A DNA stretch of 64,000 bases from Vibrio sp. HDW18 (GCF_011306175.1 NZ_CP049914.1:62001-126000); one strand, 5' to 3'; counted from the stretch's first letter, positions 15,842 to 25,390 are shown. Translations and numbers: made by a program. The notes: generated by a model not told the origin, from the sequence alone.

Positions 15842-16710
15842 TCTGGACACTTAACTAAGCACTGTTTTTCAATTCAAAATTCTCAGGGCTTAAATAGCCA
15901 AGTGAACTATGCCTTCTCGTTTTGTTGTAATCAACTTCTATGTACTCAAACACGGTTTGTTTCATGGTTTCCCTGTCCATGATTGGCTCGTACTGAATGG
16001 CTTCGACCTTCAGTGAATGGAAGAAGCTTTCTGCACAGGCATTGTCCCAGCAGCAGGCTTTACGGCTCATACTTTGGATAAGTTCATGTTTTTCAATAAT
16101 ATCTCGATATGCATGTGAACAATATTGGCTGCCGCGGTCGCTATGAACGATCACGCCCTTTGGAGACCCACGACGAAATAACGCCATCGTCAACGCATCA
16201 CAAGCCAGTTTAGCGGTCATGCGATTATTCATCGACCAGCCAATTACTGCGCGTGAATACAAATCGATAATCACCGCCAGATATAACCAGCCTTCGCTTG
16301 TCATCAGGTACGTGATATCACCGACCCATTTTTGGTTCGGACTGGTGGCATCGAAGTTCTGTTGTAGTAGGTTTGGCGCTACTGGAAGCTGGTGACCGCT
16401 GTCAGTGGTTGTTTTAAACTTACGTGCGGCTTTAGCCACTAAATTCTGCCTTGTCATGCTGTTTATGATGGTTTTTAGATCCGCGCATTCTCCCTCTTCT
16501 GCGAGATCGACTTGAATACGCCGAGCACCTGAACGCTCCTTGCTCTGGTCAAACATTGCTTTGATTTGCTCATCACGGCAGTGTTGCTTGAGTAAGCGAG
16601 CACTTGGTTTCTTGCTTGATTTTCGCCAGGCATAATACCCACTTCGCGTCACACCAAGCACCGTCGCCATTGGTTTTAGGCGAACTTGTTGATGTGTCTC
16701 AAGTGCACTT
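15841..16710 (-). mobile_element. Truncated IS3-family insertion sequence
   Basis: The fragment holds a whole orfB and the orfB-side end (TGGACACTTAACTAAG near 15840-15855). The matching inverted end is not found between 16670 and 17130, and there is no recognisable orfA. The element is therefore a one-ended remnant unlikely to move by itself. It separates the GmrSD remnant from the tdh side of the island. Confidence 0.75.
15855..16670 (-). CDS. IS3-family transposase OrfB
   Basis: Integrase-core (rve) part of an IS3-group transposase, 271 residues from ATG 16670. The frame stays open to about 16709, where it would normally be joined to OrfA by a -1 frameshift. Helix-turn-helix-like HTH_21 region at 20-75. 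DDE residues are in VGDITYL, VIHSDRGSQY and CAESFFHSLKVE, and the family ending NKTRRHSSLGYLSPENFE is present. With OrfA missing it should not transpose on its own. Confidence 0.88.
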   Translation of the reverse strand: MATVLGVTRSGYYAWRKSSKKPSARLLKQHCRDEQIKAMFDQSKERSGARRIQVDLAEEGECADLKTIINSMTRQNLVAKAARKFKTTTDSGHQLPVAPNLLQQNFDATSPNQKWVGDITYLMTSEGWLYLAVIIDLYSRAVIGWSMNNRMTAKLACDALTMALFRRGSPKGVIVHSDRGSQYCSHAYRDIIEKHELIQSMSRKACCWDNACAESFFHSLKVEAIQYEPIMDRETMKQTVFEYIEVDYNKTRRHSSLGYLSPENFELKNSA

Positions 16711-16804
16711 TATCAAGACTCTGTTCTATATAATATGGGTTGTTCAGCACCGCTTGTTGACGAGCTTTTGACGACTTGCGTACCGCTTTCCTTTGAGTCG
16801 CCAT
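16676..16804 (-). CDS. Small unidentified open frame (42 residues) at the IS edge
   Basis: ATG at 16804 opens a 42-codon frame (MATQRKAVRKSSKARQQAVL at its start) that ends by overlapping the first orfB codons in another frame. Its position is that of an orfA remnant, and the basic N-terminus would fit, but I do not recognise the sequence. It may be a chance frame formed when the IS was truncated. Confidence 0.3.
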   Translation of the reverse strand: MATQRKAVRKSSKARQQAVLNNPYYIEQSLDKVHLRHINKFA

Positions 16805-16970
16805 CGACTAAATAGATACTTTTTAGCTGCCCTAATTTATCTTATTCGAAAGACTGACTTAGAGCATAGATTCTAACTCGTTTCTATCCAAAAACGATTT
16901 TGAGCAACAAAAAAACACCAACCATTAGCCTTTTGAAGAACAAATACCTCAAACCTTGATTCGAAATCTT

Positions 16971-17035
16971 GGGGCTAAACTGGCTACTAGCAGTGGAATT
17001 TTTGAAAGTGTTTGGGGCTAAATTGGGGCTTTTTG
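16971..17035 (+). repeat. GGGGCTAAA-type short direct repeats at the right edge of the island
   Basis: GGGGCTAAACTGG (16971), GGGGCTAAATTGG (17014) and GGGGCTTTTTG (17025) lie 43 and 11 bp apart. Repeated GGGGC-A/T-rich words are typical near the ends of islands moved by P4-type integrases, so they may be leftover integrase arm-binding sites. The rest of 16805-17090 shows no gene I can support. Confidence 0.4.
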
Positions 17036-17090
17036 AAAGGTTGAATACGGTTTTATTTTCCACTTCACTGTTTATAAAAACAGTATTAGC

Positions 17091-17121
17091 CAAAAACAAA
17101 GCGCCCCTTTCGGAGCGCTCT
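17091..17121 (-). terminator. Terminator of the kbl-tdh operon
   Basis: On the minus strand AGCGCTCC-GAAA-GGGGCGCT (8 bp, one G-U) is followed by TTTGTTTTTG, about 20 bp after the tdh stop codon. Confidence 0.88.
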
Positions 17122-17137
17122 GTGGAGAGATTTTCGG

Positions 17138-18169
17138 TTACTGCCAATCGAGGATAACTTTGCCGGAAGCCCCGCTGCGCATGATGTCGAAGCCTTTTTG
17201 GAAGTCATCCACTTTGAAGTGGTGAGTGATAATTGGGCTGATATCAAGACCCGATTGGATCAGGCTCGCCATCTTATACCAAGTTTCAAACATTTCCCTT
17301 CCATAAATCCCTTTAATAACAAGACCTTTGAAGATCACTTGATTCCAATCAATCGCCATCGATGACGGTGGAATGCCTAACAGCGCGATACGACCACCGT
17401 GGTTCATGGTTTTGAGCATGGCGCTGAACGCACTGGGTACGCCAGACATTTCTAAGCCGACATCAAAGCCTTCGGTCATGCCAAGCTCTTGCATCACGTC
17501 TTCTAGATTTTGCTCTGCCACGTTCACCGCGCGAGTTACGCCCATTTTACGTGCTAAATCAAGACGGTATTCATTGACATCGGTGATCACCACATGCCGT
17601 GCGCCGACGTGTTTAGCCACCGCTGCCGCCATAATACCGATGGGGCCAGCACCGGTGATCAGCACATCTTCCCCGACTAAGTCGAATGAAAGCGCAGTGT
17701 GTACAGCGTTGCCAAACGGATCGAAAATAGAGGCCAAATCATCAGAGATGCCATCTGGAATTTTGAAGGCATTAAACGCTGGGATCACCAAATATTCTGA
17801 GAAACAACCCGTACGGTTGACACCGACACCAATCGTATTGCGGCACAGGTGCGTACGGCCACCACGACAGTTACGGCAGTGACCACAAGTGATATGCCCT
17901 TCACCAGAAACGCGATCACCAATTTGGAAACCACGCACTTCTTGGCCAATACCAACCACTTCACCCACGTATTCGTGGCCAACCACCATAGGTACTGGAA
18001 TGGTTTTTTGTGACCACTCATCCCAGTTATAAATGTGTACGTCAGTACCACAAATCGCGGTTTTCTTAATTTTGATCAGCAGATCGTTGTGGCCAAGCTC
18101 AGGCATGTCGACTTGGTTGATCCAGATGCCCTGCTCAGGTTTGAGTTTAGAAAGTGCTTTGATTTTCAT
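17138..18169 (-). CDS. tdh: L-threonine 3-dehydrogenase
   Basis: Zinc-dependent NAD+ dehydrogenase that oxidises threonine to 2-amino-3-ketobutyrate, the substrate of the next enzyme, Kbl. The 343 residues match the usual length. Seen are [13 protein letters not shown] (catalytic-zinc Cys and proton-relay His), [12 protein letters not shown], the structural-zinc loop [15 protein letters not shown], and the Rossmann motif [18 protein letters not shown]. It lies 2 bp after kbl in the same direction, so both form one operon ended by the terminator at 17091-17121. Confidence 0.97.
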   Translation of the reverse strand: MKIKALSKLKPEQGIWINQVDMPELGHNDLLIKIKKTAICGTDVHIYNWDEWSQKTIPVPMVVGHEYVGEVVGIGQEVRGFQIGDRVSGEGHITCGHCRNCRGGRTHLCRNTIGVGVNRTGCFSEYLVIPAFNAFKIPDGISDDLASIFDPFGNAVHTALSFDLVGEDVLITGAGPIGIMAAAVAKHVGARHVVITDVNEYRLDLARKMGVTRAVNVAEQNLEDVMQELGMTEGFDVGLEMSGVPSAFSAMLKTMNHGGRIALLGIPPSSMAIDWNQVIFKGLVIKGIYGREMFETWYKMASLIQSGLDISPIITHHFKVDDFQKGFDIMRSGASGKVILDWQ

Positions 18170-18171
18170 AA

Positions 18172-19365
18172 TTAAATTAATCCCATATCACGACCGACTG
18201 CAATGAAGGTGTCGATGGCTTTGTCCAGTTGTTGACGGCTGTGTGCGGCTGACATTTGCGTACGAATACGCGCCTGCCCTTTGGGCACAACCGGGAATGA
18301 GAAACCGACCACGTAAATGCCTTTGGCCAGTGCGCGTTCCGCAAATTCTGCGGCAACTTTGGCATCACCTAGCATGATGGGAATGATGGCGTGATCAGCG
18401 CCGCCCATAGTGAAACCCGCCGCTTCCATACGTGTACGGAAGTGCGCTGCGTTTTCCCATAGGCGCTCACGCAGATCGCCACTCTCTTGCAGTAAGTCCA
18501 ACACACGCAGCGATGCCGCCACAATCGCCGGGGCTACCGAGTTAGAAAACAGGTAGGGACGTGAGCGTTGACGCAGCCAATCGATCACCTCTTTTTTGCC
18601 TGAGGTGTAACCGCCTGATGCACCACCCATCGCTTTGCCGAGTGTGCCGGTGATGATGTCAATGCGATCAATCACATCGTGGTATTCATGAGTACCGCGA
18701 CCATTTGCGCCCATAAAACCTACCGCGTGTGAATCATCAACCATCACTAACGCATTGTATTTATCCGCCAAATCACAAATGGCTGGCAAATTTGCCACCA
18801 CGCCGTCCATTGAGAATACACCGTCAGTCACGATCAGCTTATGACGAGCGCCGGCCGCATCAGCGGCGATCAGTTGCTCTTCCAACTCTTGCATGTTGTT
18901 GTTGGAGTAGCGGAAACGCATCGCTTTACACAGGCGCACCCCATCAATGATCGAAGCGTGGTTGAGCGCATCAGAGATGATCGCATCTTCTTTATCAAGC
19001 AGAGTTTCAAACAGACCGGTGTTGGCATCAAAGCATGAGGTGTAAAGAATGGTCTCTTCTTGACCTAAAAATTGCGAAAGCTTTTGTTCGAGCTGTTTAT
19101 GAATATCTTGCGTGCCGCAGATAAAACGCACCGAAGCCATACCAAAGCCGTGGCTATCCATACCCTGTTTCGCTGCTTCAATCAACGCCGGGTGATTGGC
19201 CAAGCCAAGATAGTTGTTGGCACAGAAGTTCAGTACTTGTTCGCCAGTAGAAATTTCGACCGCCGCTTGTTGCTGCGAGGTGATCACACGTTCCGATTTA
19301 TAAAGCCCCTCAGCTTTCACTTCCTCAAGCTGAGTACGGATTTGCTGATAAAAAGCAGACGACAT
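18172..19365 (-). CDS. kbl: 2-amino-3-ketobutyrate coenzyme A ligase (glycine C-acetyltransferase)
   Basis: PLP enzyme that splits 2-amino-3-ketobutyrate with CoA to glycine and acetyl-CoA, completing threonine breakdown with Tdh. The 397 residues match the family. Motifs include [10 protein letters not shown], the cofactor-binding [10 protein letters not shown], and [14 protein letters not shown] with the Schiff-base lysine. First gene of the kbl-tdh operon. The ATG at 19365 follows AAGGAAT. The 280-bp gap to the divergent sulfhydrylase gene holds the promoters of both; I saw no clear operator. Confidence 0.97.
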   Translation of the reverse strand: MSSAFYQQIRTQLEEVKAEGLYKSERVITSQQQAAVEISTGEQVLNFCANNYLGLANHPALIEAAKQGMDSHGFGMASVRFICGTQDIHKQLEQKLSQFLGQEETILYTSCFDANTGLFETLLDKEDAIISDALNHASIIDGVRLCKAMRFRYSNNNMQELEEQLIAADAAGARHKLIVTDGVFSMDGVVANLPAICDLADKYNALVMVDDSHAVGFMGANGRGTHEYHDVIDRIDIITGTLGKAMGGASGGYTSGKKEVIDWLRQRSRPYLFSNSVAPAIVAASLRVLDLLQESGDLRERLWENAAHFRTRMEAAGFTMGGADHAIIPIMLGDAKVAAEFAERALAKGIYVVGFSFPVVPKGQARIRTQMSAAHSRQQLDKAIDTFIAVGRDMGLI

Positions 19366-19648
19366 GGTGTATTCCTTATTGTTTTGATTTTGCAGGGAAC
19401 AGGATGCGTAAACACACCCTATTTACACTGTAAAAAGCCGATTGCTGTAAGTGTAGTCGAAGCGCTCATCAGCGATTATCTGTCACAGTGGAAAAGCATT
19501 GGTGAATTTCAAGCACAAATCTAACCTTGCAGCTGGAATAAGAGGGTCGCGTTAAGAGTGCAATACCGCCAATTGATGCAATAGCGCTTGATTTCTGCAC
19601 CGGAAACTTCAAAGATGTGGTCCCACTTCTTGAGTCAAAGGACCGACG

Positions 19649-20917
19649 ATGAAAGACGCAACCTTAGCGATCCATTATGGTTACACCACCGATCCCACCA
19701 CCAAATCGGTGGCCACGCCGATTTATCAGACCGTCGCTTATGAATTTGATAATGCGCAACATGGCGCGGATCTATTTAACTTGGCGGTACCGGGCAACAT
19801 TTATACCCGGATCATGAACCCAACCAACGATGTGCTGGAAAAACGCATGGCCGCACTGGAAGGTGGCATTGGCGCTTTAGTAGTCAGTGCCGGCAGCGCT
19901 GCGATCAACTACGCGATCCTGACTCTGGCCCAAGCGGGCGATAATATTGTTTCCACCCCGCAGCTGTATGGCGGCACCTACACTCTGTTTGCACATATGC
20001 TGCCCAGCCAAGGGATTGAAGTGCGCTTTGCCAAGGACGATAGACCAGAGAGCTTGATTGAGCTGATTGATGACAAGACCAAAGCGGTATACTGCGAAAG
20101 CATTGGTAATCCGGCGGGCAATATTATTGATTTACAACGGCTGGCCGATCTAGCCCACGCGCAAGGTGTGCCGGTGATAGTCGATAATACCGTCGCCAGT
20201 CCTGCATTGTGTAAACCGATCCAATTTGGTGCTGACATTGTCGTTCATTCGTTGACCAAGTATTGCGGCGGACACGGCACGACCTTAGGTGGCGTGATTA
20301 TCGATTCAGGCAAATTCCCATGGGCGCAGCATCCAGAGCGCTTCCCAGTGTTTAATCAACCCGAGCCGTCTTATCACGGTGTGGTGTACACCGAAGCCTT
20401 TGGTGATGCAGCGTTTATTGGCCGCGCGCGTACCGTACCGCTGCGCAATACTGGCTCCGCCCTCTCGCCGATGAATGCGTTTATGATCCTGCAAGGTTTG
20501 GAAACCTTGCCCCTGCGCATGGAGCGCCACACTGAAAATGCCCTCAAAGTCGCCGAGTACCTAAAGCAGCACCCAAAAGTCAGTTGGGTCAGCTATGCTG
20601 GCCTCCCCGATTCGCCGTATTACGGATTGGCACAAAAATACATGGGTGGCAAACCTTCGGCGATTCTCTCGTTTGGTTTGCAAGAGGGTTATCAAGCTGG
20701 GGTGCGTTTTTACGATGCGCTGCAAATCTTCAAACGTTTGGTCAATATTGGTGATGCCAAATCACTGGCTTGCCATCCCGCGTCGACGACTCATCGGCAA
20801 ATGAGTGAGCAAGAGCAATCTAAAGCGGGTGTGAGACCAGAGATGATCCGCTTATCGGTTGGGATAGAACATATCGATGATCTGTTGGCCGATCTCGAAC
20901 AAGCTCTCAACGCTTAA
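19649..20917 (+). CDS. O-acetylhomoserine/O-acetylserine sulfhydrylase
   Basis: PLP enzyme of the Cys/Met-metabolism class that makes homocysteine (or cysteine) from the acetylated amino acid and sulfide. The 422 residues and the motifs GNIYTRIMNPTNDVLEKRMA, YCESIGNPAGNIID, VDNTVASPALC and HSLTKYCGGHGTTLGG (Schiff-base lysine in SLTKY) are those of the MetY group rather than MetB/MetC, which are shorter. ATG 19649 follows AAAGGA. A GC-rich hairpin after the stop (20921-20941) may terminate it. No classic MetJ boxes were seen. Confidence 0.9.
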   Translation: MKDATLAIHYGYTTDPTTKSVATPIYQTVAYEFDNAQHGADLFNLAVPGNIYTRIMNPTNDVLEKRMAALEGGIGALVVSAGSAAINYAILTLAQAGDNIVSTPQLYGGTYTLFAHMLPSQGIEVRFAKDDRPESLIELIDDKTKAVYCESIGNPAGNIIDLQRLADLAHAQGVPVIVDNTVASPALCKPIQFGADIVVHSLTKYCGGHGTTLGGVIIDSGKFPWAQHPERFPVFNQPEPSYHGVVYTEAFGDAAFIGRARTVPLRNTGSALSPMNAFMILQGLETLPLRMERHTENALKVAEYLKQHPKVSWVSYAGLPDSPYYGLAQKYMGGKPSAILSFGLQEGYQAGVRFYDALQIFKRLVNIGDAKSLACHPASTTHRQMSEQEQSKAGVRPEMIRLSVGIEHIDDLLADLEQALNA

Positions 20918-20920
20918 CAC

Positions 20921-20941
20921 AGCGCTGGTGATTCCAGCGCT
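20921..20941 (+). terminator. Hairpin after sulfhydrylase gene
   Basis: A perfect 8-bp stem AGCGCTGG/CCAGCGCT with a 5-nt loop, three bases after the stop codon. Only a weak T-rich tail follows. Confidence 0.55.
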
Positions 20942-21070
20942 TAGCTTGCTCCCTCTCATGCGAGACGGAGCAGCTTACCGCTAAACCCTGCACTTTTGGC
21001 CCAGCAAATTGCATTTATCAGCAGATTCTGCGACAGTGGCGCGACTTGTTGCCTGACTCTACAAAGCCTG

Positions 21071-22042
21071 ATGTTACCCGCTAAATTGATTGCCCTACTG
21101 CCCGATCTCGCCACTTTTATTGTGGTGGTCAATGAAGGCAGTTTTACCGCTGCCGCTGGCCAACTTGGCGTGACTCCTTCGGCGCTGAGTAAACTGATCA
21201 CTCGCCTTGAGCAAGCGTTATCGGTGAAACTGTTTGAGCGTACCACGCGCAAACTCATCATTACTCAAGCTGGACAAAAGGTGTATGAGCAAAGCCGCTT
21301 AATGGTCAATGCCGCCCAGCAAGCGATAGAGATTTCCAATGCTGAACATGCTGAACCTGCCGGCGCGCTGACGGTTGCTGCGCCAGAAGCGTTTTTAAAT
21401 TCGGTATTACAGCCGTTTGTGCTGCCGTTTCTCGCCCGTTATCCACACATTCAGCTCAAACTGCGCGCCGCCGATGGTGAGATTGATCTGTTCAAACACA
21501 ATATTGATGTGGCATTTCGTTTAACCGATAAACCGGATGAAAACTTAGTGCTGCGTGAGCTGTGCAAAACCAACTTAGTGTTATGCGCTAGCCCAGACTA
21601 TCTCGCGCTGCGCGGTACGCCGGACCATCCCACGGAGCTGGCCGAGCATGACTGTTTGTATCTGGCCGAGACGGAGAAAGATCATATCTGGAGCTTTGCC
21701 CAAGGCCAAGAAACACACACAGTGGCGGTGAGTGGTCGCTACGCGGTCAATCAGTCACAACTGCGTTTAACTGGGGTAAAAAATCATCTCGGCATCGGTA
21801 TTTTTCACGATTTTGTGGTGCAAGACGCTCTTGCGACCGGCAAGGTAGTGCAAGTGCTGCAAGAGTGGAATATTAAGAGTAATTATCACGGCGCGATTGC
21901 CATGCAGTACGCGCAAACCAAATACATGCCCACTCGCTTACGGGTATTTATTGATTTTGTGCTTGAGCATTTATGCCCGAAGTATTCTACACCCAAACCA
22001 CTTGGAGTTGCAGGTAAGCGGCAAGTGAGTGAGTCCCCATGA
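21071..22042 (+). CDS. LysR-family transcriptional regulator with ERIC-derived C-terminus
   Basis: DNA-binding regulator, 323 residues. The N-terminal winged helix is FTAAAGQLGVTPSALSKLITRLEQAL, followed by LFERTTRKLIITQAG; the effector-binding domain spans about 90-295. The target is unknown; the regulator follows the sulfhydrylase gene and precedes a YaeR-like gene. The last 18 or so codons (from about 21988) lie inside an ERIC repeat, so the protein tail is repeat-derived. ATG 21071 starts the domain correctly but has no strong ribosome site; the frame is open upstream to 20996. Confidence 0.85.
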   Translation: MLPAKLIALLPDLATFIVVVNEGSFTAAAGQLGVTPSALSKLITRLEQALSVKLFERTTRKLIITQAGQKVYEQSRLMVNAAQQAIEISNAEHAEPAGALTVAAPEAFLNSVLQPFVLPFLARYPHIQLKLRAADGEIDLFKHNIDVAFRLTDKPDENLVLRELCKTNLVLCASPDYLALRGTPDHPTELAEHDCLYLAETEKDHIWSFAQGQETHTVAVSGRYAVNQSQLRLTGVKNHLGIGIFHDFVVQDALATGKVVQVLQEWNIKSNYHGAIAMQYAQTKYMPTRLRVFIDFVLEHLCPKYSTPKPLGVAGKRQVSESP

Positions 22043-22148
22043 GCATAGGCAAACTGTGTAATTAGGTAAATATGTCATTAGGTAAACTACATGATTGGGG
22101 TCAACGAATGTAGCCAATACTGCTGCAGCTTCAAGTAGAAAGGGGATA
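21988..22148 (+). repeat. ERIC element with internal insertion
   Basis: The ends (TACACCCAAACCACTTGGAG... and ...CTGCAGCTTCAAGTAGAAAG-GGGATA) and the core (GGCAAGTGAGTGAGTCCCCATG, then TGATTGGGGTCAACGAATGTA) are those of an ERIC repeat (127 bp consensus). This copy is 161 bp because an AT-rich segment with two GTMATTAGGTAAA-like units lies in its centre. It overlaps the 3' end of the LysR gene. Confidence 0.9.
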
Positions 22149-22158
22149 AGGAGTCAAC

Positions 22159-22542
22159 ATGCTAAAACGTATTCATCATGCCGCGATCATCTGCGCGGAT
22201 TACCCACGCTCGAAGGCATTTTATAGCGAGATTCTCGGCTTACGCGTGATCGCCGAGCACTATCGCGCCGAGCGAGACTCTTACAAGCTCGATTTAGCTC
22301 TGCCTGATGGGTCGCAAATTGAGCTATTTTCATTTGCTCACCCACCAGCCCGCGCCAGTTTTCCGGAAGCGCAAGGATTACGTCATTTAGCGTTTGCCGT
22401 GGAAGATATCGCCCACTGCAAAGCTCAACTAGAACAGCAAGGCATCGAGGTAGAACCGATTCGGATCGATCAATACACCGGCAAAGCCTACACCTTTTTC
22501 GCCGATCCGGATGGCTTACCACTTGAGCTGTATCAGATCTAA
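22159..22542 (+). CDS. VOC/glyoxalase-fold protein, YaeR-like
   Basis: A 127-residue metal-binding VOC-fold protein that aligns over its length with E. coli YaeR as I remember it. It starts with the metal His in IHHAAIICADYPRSKAFYSEILG; then come LDLALPDGSQIELFSFAHPP, GLRHLAFAVEDI (second His) and FADPDGLPLELYQI (metal Glu). Related to glyoxalase I, but its substrate is not established. The ATG at 22159 follows AAGGAG, which sits directly after the ERIC element, so the promoter may be in or before the repeat. Confidence 0.85.
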   Translation: MLKRIHHAAIICADYPRSKAFYSEILGLRVIAEHYRAERDSYKLDLALPDGSQIELFSFAHPPARASFPEAQGLRHLAFAVEDIAHCKAQLEQQGIEVEPIRIDQYTGKAYTFFADPDGLPLELYQI

Positions 22543-22628
22543 TCTCAATCGCGACTCAGCGCGTCATATCACGCAACGTGCTGCTTTCTTTAAACGAAAC
22601 GGTTAAACGAAAAACTTAAACGAAACAG

Positions 22629-23375
22629 TTAAACCAAATCAGCAAACTCGGCAATCGGCTGACGACCACGTAACTGCAGAAAATCTAAAAATTGCCGAGC
22701 AGTGTGCGTGATCACCCGCGATGTCGGGATCCCGACTTGATCAATCAGTTGGCTGGCTAAAGATAACTCACCGAGATCTAAGCAAAAATGGGCATCACTC
22801 CCAGTCGTAATATAAGCATCGAGGGTTTTGGCGACCTGAGCAATCTGATAACAGCGATCGATACTGCCAATCCGACTATTGCCCTTAAGTGTGCTGTTAT
22901 TGATCTCAATCGCCACATGATGGGCTTTGGCACAGGCAATCACCTCGGCAAAATCGAAATCAAAATTGGGATTGCCCAAATGGCCCAACGCATCAACCCG
23001 ACCACTTTCAATGGTATTGATCAATGCTGCGGTGTGGGTCACTTTATCGGCTGGAGTAAAAACCGGCTCATGGAAACTGGCAATCACCCAATCAAGGTTA
23101 GCATCCACACTCGGATGTAGATCAATCTCCCCTTGCAGATTAAGAATATTGGCTTCAACCCCACGCAGTACCCCGACCCCTTCCAAAAAACGCGGCAAAA
23201 TACGTTGGTTTGAGAAAAACCAATAATGCGGAGCTCCGGGCATTGAGTGTGCATGATCGGTGGTGCAAAACAGGGTCAAACCATTGGCTTTGGCTGCGCG
23301 CGCATTTTCAATCAGCGTGCTGTAAGCGTGGCCACTGGCGTAAGTATGAGTGTGTGTATCTACAACAAATTTCAT
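22629..23375 (-). CDS. PHP-domain phosphatase/phosphoesterase, YcdX-like
   Basis: Trinuclear-zinc PHP phosphoesterase of 248 residues. Metal ligands are visible in [60 protein letters not shown] and TTGSDAHF. It resembles E. coli YcdX (linked to swarming) in length and motif order. The frame is open to 23477, but ATG 23375 starts at the first metal motif. The cellular substrate is not known. Confidence 0.87.
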   Translation of the reverse strand: MKFVVDTHTHTYASGHAYSTLIENARAAKANGLTLFCTTDHAHSMPGAPHYWFFSNQRILPRFLEGVGVLRGVEANILNLQGEIDLHPSVDANLDWVIASFHEPVFTPADKVTHTAALINTIESGRVDALGHLGNPNFDFDFAEVIACAKAHHVAIEINNSTLKGNSRIGSIDRCYQIAQVAKTLDAYITTGSDAHFCLDLGELSLASQLIDQVGIPTSRVITHTARQFLDFLQLRGRQPIAEFADLV

Positions 23376-23884
23376 TTTAATCATCCTTGCAAGCACATTG
23401 CCGCCAGTGTAACAGCCCGCCCGATCAGTTACTACGTTGCAGGTTATGCTGTAAGTTTGACTGGCCCAGCCGATCACTCGGTTGTCCGTGCTATGTTTAA
23501 TCTTACCAGCTGGAACAGCCCAAGCCGCAAACCTTGCGTCACCTCATTCAACCGCGCTGTTCATAGACAAAATCGCTTGCTTGAGCATCAAAAATCTAAA
23601 TATAACCACTTTTACGTGTCACAATTTAATCGATTGCGCTATCAAGAGTTGATGTATGTCAAAGAGTCGTAGACAATACGCCACCAAGTTGAGTCGGCCT
23701 CTCGCTCACGCAGTCGACTTTGTACTTGATTGATTTTATCTATTGAAACTATAGATAGGATCGGTTTTTGATTTGTGTAATGCGCTGCTAGGGTTGGCGC
23801 ATACTAAGCATACCCAAATATTTTGCGGGGAAATGGTCATTTTTTGCCCGCAAAGATGGGAAATACCTCGTTTCGAAAGGAAAG
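23376..23884. other. 509-bp control region before zwf
   Basis: No convincing gene. The left part holds the promoter of the leftward PHP gene. The right part is the long leader of zwf, with a 21-bp palindrome at 23737-23757 and a stem-loop TTGCGGG/CCCGCAA at 23822-23853. The ribosome site GAAAGGAAAG precedes zwf. Confidence 0.5.
23737..23757. promoter_or_regulatory. Perfect palindrome upstream of zwf (candidate operator)
   Basis: TATCTAT-TGAAACT-ATAGATA, 7-bp perfect arms, about 130 bp before the zwf start. It does not match the HexR motif (TGTARTnnnATTACA) that I would expect for this pathway. The binding protein is unknown. Confidence 0.4.
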
Positions 23885-25390
23885 ATGATGGTAATACCTG
23901 AAAACAGCAGCATCGTAATTTTCGGTGCCTCGGGAGATTTGACCTACCGTAAGCTTATTCCTGCGCTGTATCACCTCTATGCCAGTCAACAACTGCCAAA
24001 ATCATTTGTGATTTTAGGGGTGAGCCGTACTGAGTACAGCGATGAAACTTACCGTGACAAATTGCAACGTTCTCTGCAAGAGCTGGAAAAGACTGAACCC
24101 GCCATTTTAGCGGCGTTCATGCAGCATGTGCATTACCAAGCTCTGAATACCTCAGCGGTGAATGACTACCAACACTTGGTGACTAAGCTCGATCAACTGG
24201 CCAACCAACATCAATTAACCCAGCGCAATACGCTGTTTTATCTTGCCACACCGCCAAGCCTGTATGGGGTGATCCCAGCTTGTCTGGCTGCCCATGGTCT
24301 CAACGATGAGCGCCAAGGCTGGAAGCGGCTGATCATCGAAAAACCCTTTGGTTACGATCTGCAATCAGCGCAAGCGCTGGATGTGGAGATCCATCACCAT
24401 TTCCAAGAACACCAGATCTACCGCATCGACCATTATCTTGGTAAAGAAACGGTGCAAAATTTACTGGTATTCCGCTTTGCGAACGGCATGTTTGAGCCGT
24501 TGTGGAACCGTAACTTTATTGATTATATCGAAATCACCGGTGCAGAATTTCTTGGGGTTGAAGAGCGCGGCGGCTATTACGATGGCTCTGGCGCGGTGCG
24601 TGATATGTTCCAAAACCATCTGCTGCAAGTGCTAGCGATGGTCAGTATGGAACCACCAGCGGCGATCAATGCAGATTCGATTCGTGACGAAGTCAATAAA
24701 GTGCTGCAAAGCCTACAACCACTGTCTGAGAGCGATCTGCGCAACAATTTGGTATTGGGACAATATACCGAATCAGCCGTGCGTGGGCAGTTTTTGCCGA
24801 GTTATCGTAATGAACCTGGCGTTGCTGCCGATTCACGCACCGAAACCTATGTTGCGCTGAAAATGTTCATCAATAACTGGCGTTGGAATGGCGTACCTTT
24901 CTATGTGCGCAGTGGTAAGCGTTTACCAACCCGCGTCACCGAAGTGGTGATCCACTTTAAACGTACGCCGCATCCGGTATTTGGTCAAAATGCCCCGGAA
25001 AACAAGCTGATCATTCGTATTCAGCCGGATGAAGGTATTCTGATGAGCTTTGGTTTAAAAGAGCCCGGCGCGGGTTTCAAAGCCAAAGAAGTGTCGATGA
25101 ATTTCCACTATGCCTCACTGGAGCAGATCAAAATGCTCACCGCTTATGAGCGTCTGCTGCTGGATGCGCTCAATGGTGACGCGACACTGTTTGCGCGTAC
25201 CGATGCGGTAGAAGCGTGTTGGAAGTTTGTGCAGCCGATCCTCGATTTCAAACAAGACCCGCAATCGCTGTATGGCTACGCCTGTGGTACTTGGGGCCCG
25301 AAAGAGTCGGATGACTTGCTACGCCGTGACGGCCGTGAGTGGCGCTTTCCTTGTAAAAACCTCACAAACACGGATTATTGCGAATTATGA
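23885..25390 (+). CDS. zwf: Glucose-6-phosphate 1-dehydrogenase
   Basis: First enzyme of the oxidative pentose-phosphate branch; makes 6-phosphogluconolactone and NADPH in the cytoplasm. The 501 residues show the nucleotide-binding [18 protein letters not shown], the active-site [21 protein letters not shown] and IEKPFGYDL. The TGA stop overlaps the ATG of pgl (ATGA), indicating tight coupling in a zwf-pgl-gnd operon. Start: ATG 23885 or the adjacent ATG 23888, both after GAAAGGAAAG. Confidence 0.97.
   Translation: MMVIPENSSIVIFGASGDLTYRKLIPALYHLYASQQLPKSFVILGVSRTEYSDETYRDKLQRSLQELEKTEPAILAAFMQHVHYQALNTSAVNDYQHLVTKLDQLANQHQLTQRNTLFYLATPPSLYGVIPACLAAHGLNDERQGWKRLIIEKPFGYDLQSAQALDVEIHHHFQEHQIYRIDHYLGKETVQNLLVFRFANGMFEPLWNRNFIDYIEITGAEFLGVEERGGYYDGSGAVRDMFQNHLLQVLAMVSMEPPAAINADSIRDEVNKVLQSLQPLSESDLRNNLVLGQYTESAVRGQFLPSYRNEPGVAADSRTETYVALKMFINNWRWNGVPFYVRSGKRLPTRVTEVVIHFKRTPHPVFGQNAPENKLIIRIQPDEGILMSFGLKEPGAGFKAKEVSMNFHYASLEQIKMLTAYERLLLDALNGDATLFARTDAVEACWKFVQPILDFKQDPQSLYGYACGTWGPKESDDLLRRDGREWRFPCKNLTNTDYCEL

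Noticed and set aside
16884..17147. 87-codon minus-strand and 62-codon plus-strand frames before tdh
   Set aside because: Low complexity and overlapping on both strands, no ribosome site, and they run into the kbl-tdh terminator.
19072..19524. 150-codon frame antisense to the start of kbl
   Set aside because: It is a shadow of the highly conserved kbl coding sequence and ends in the promoter region.
21988..22148. Integron attC (VCR) site, since Vibrio chromosome II carries a superintegron
   Set aside because: The core and ends match ERIC, not VCR; no integron cassettes or integrase IntI are in the window.
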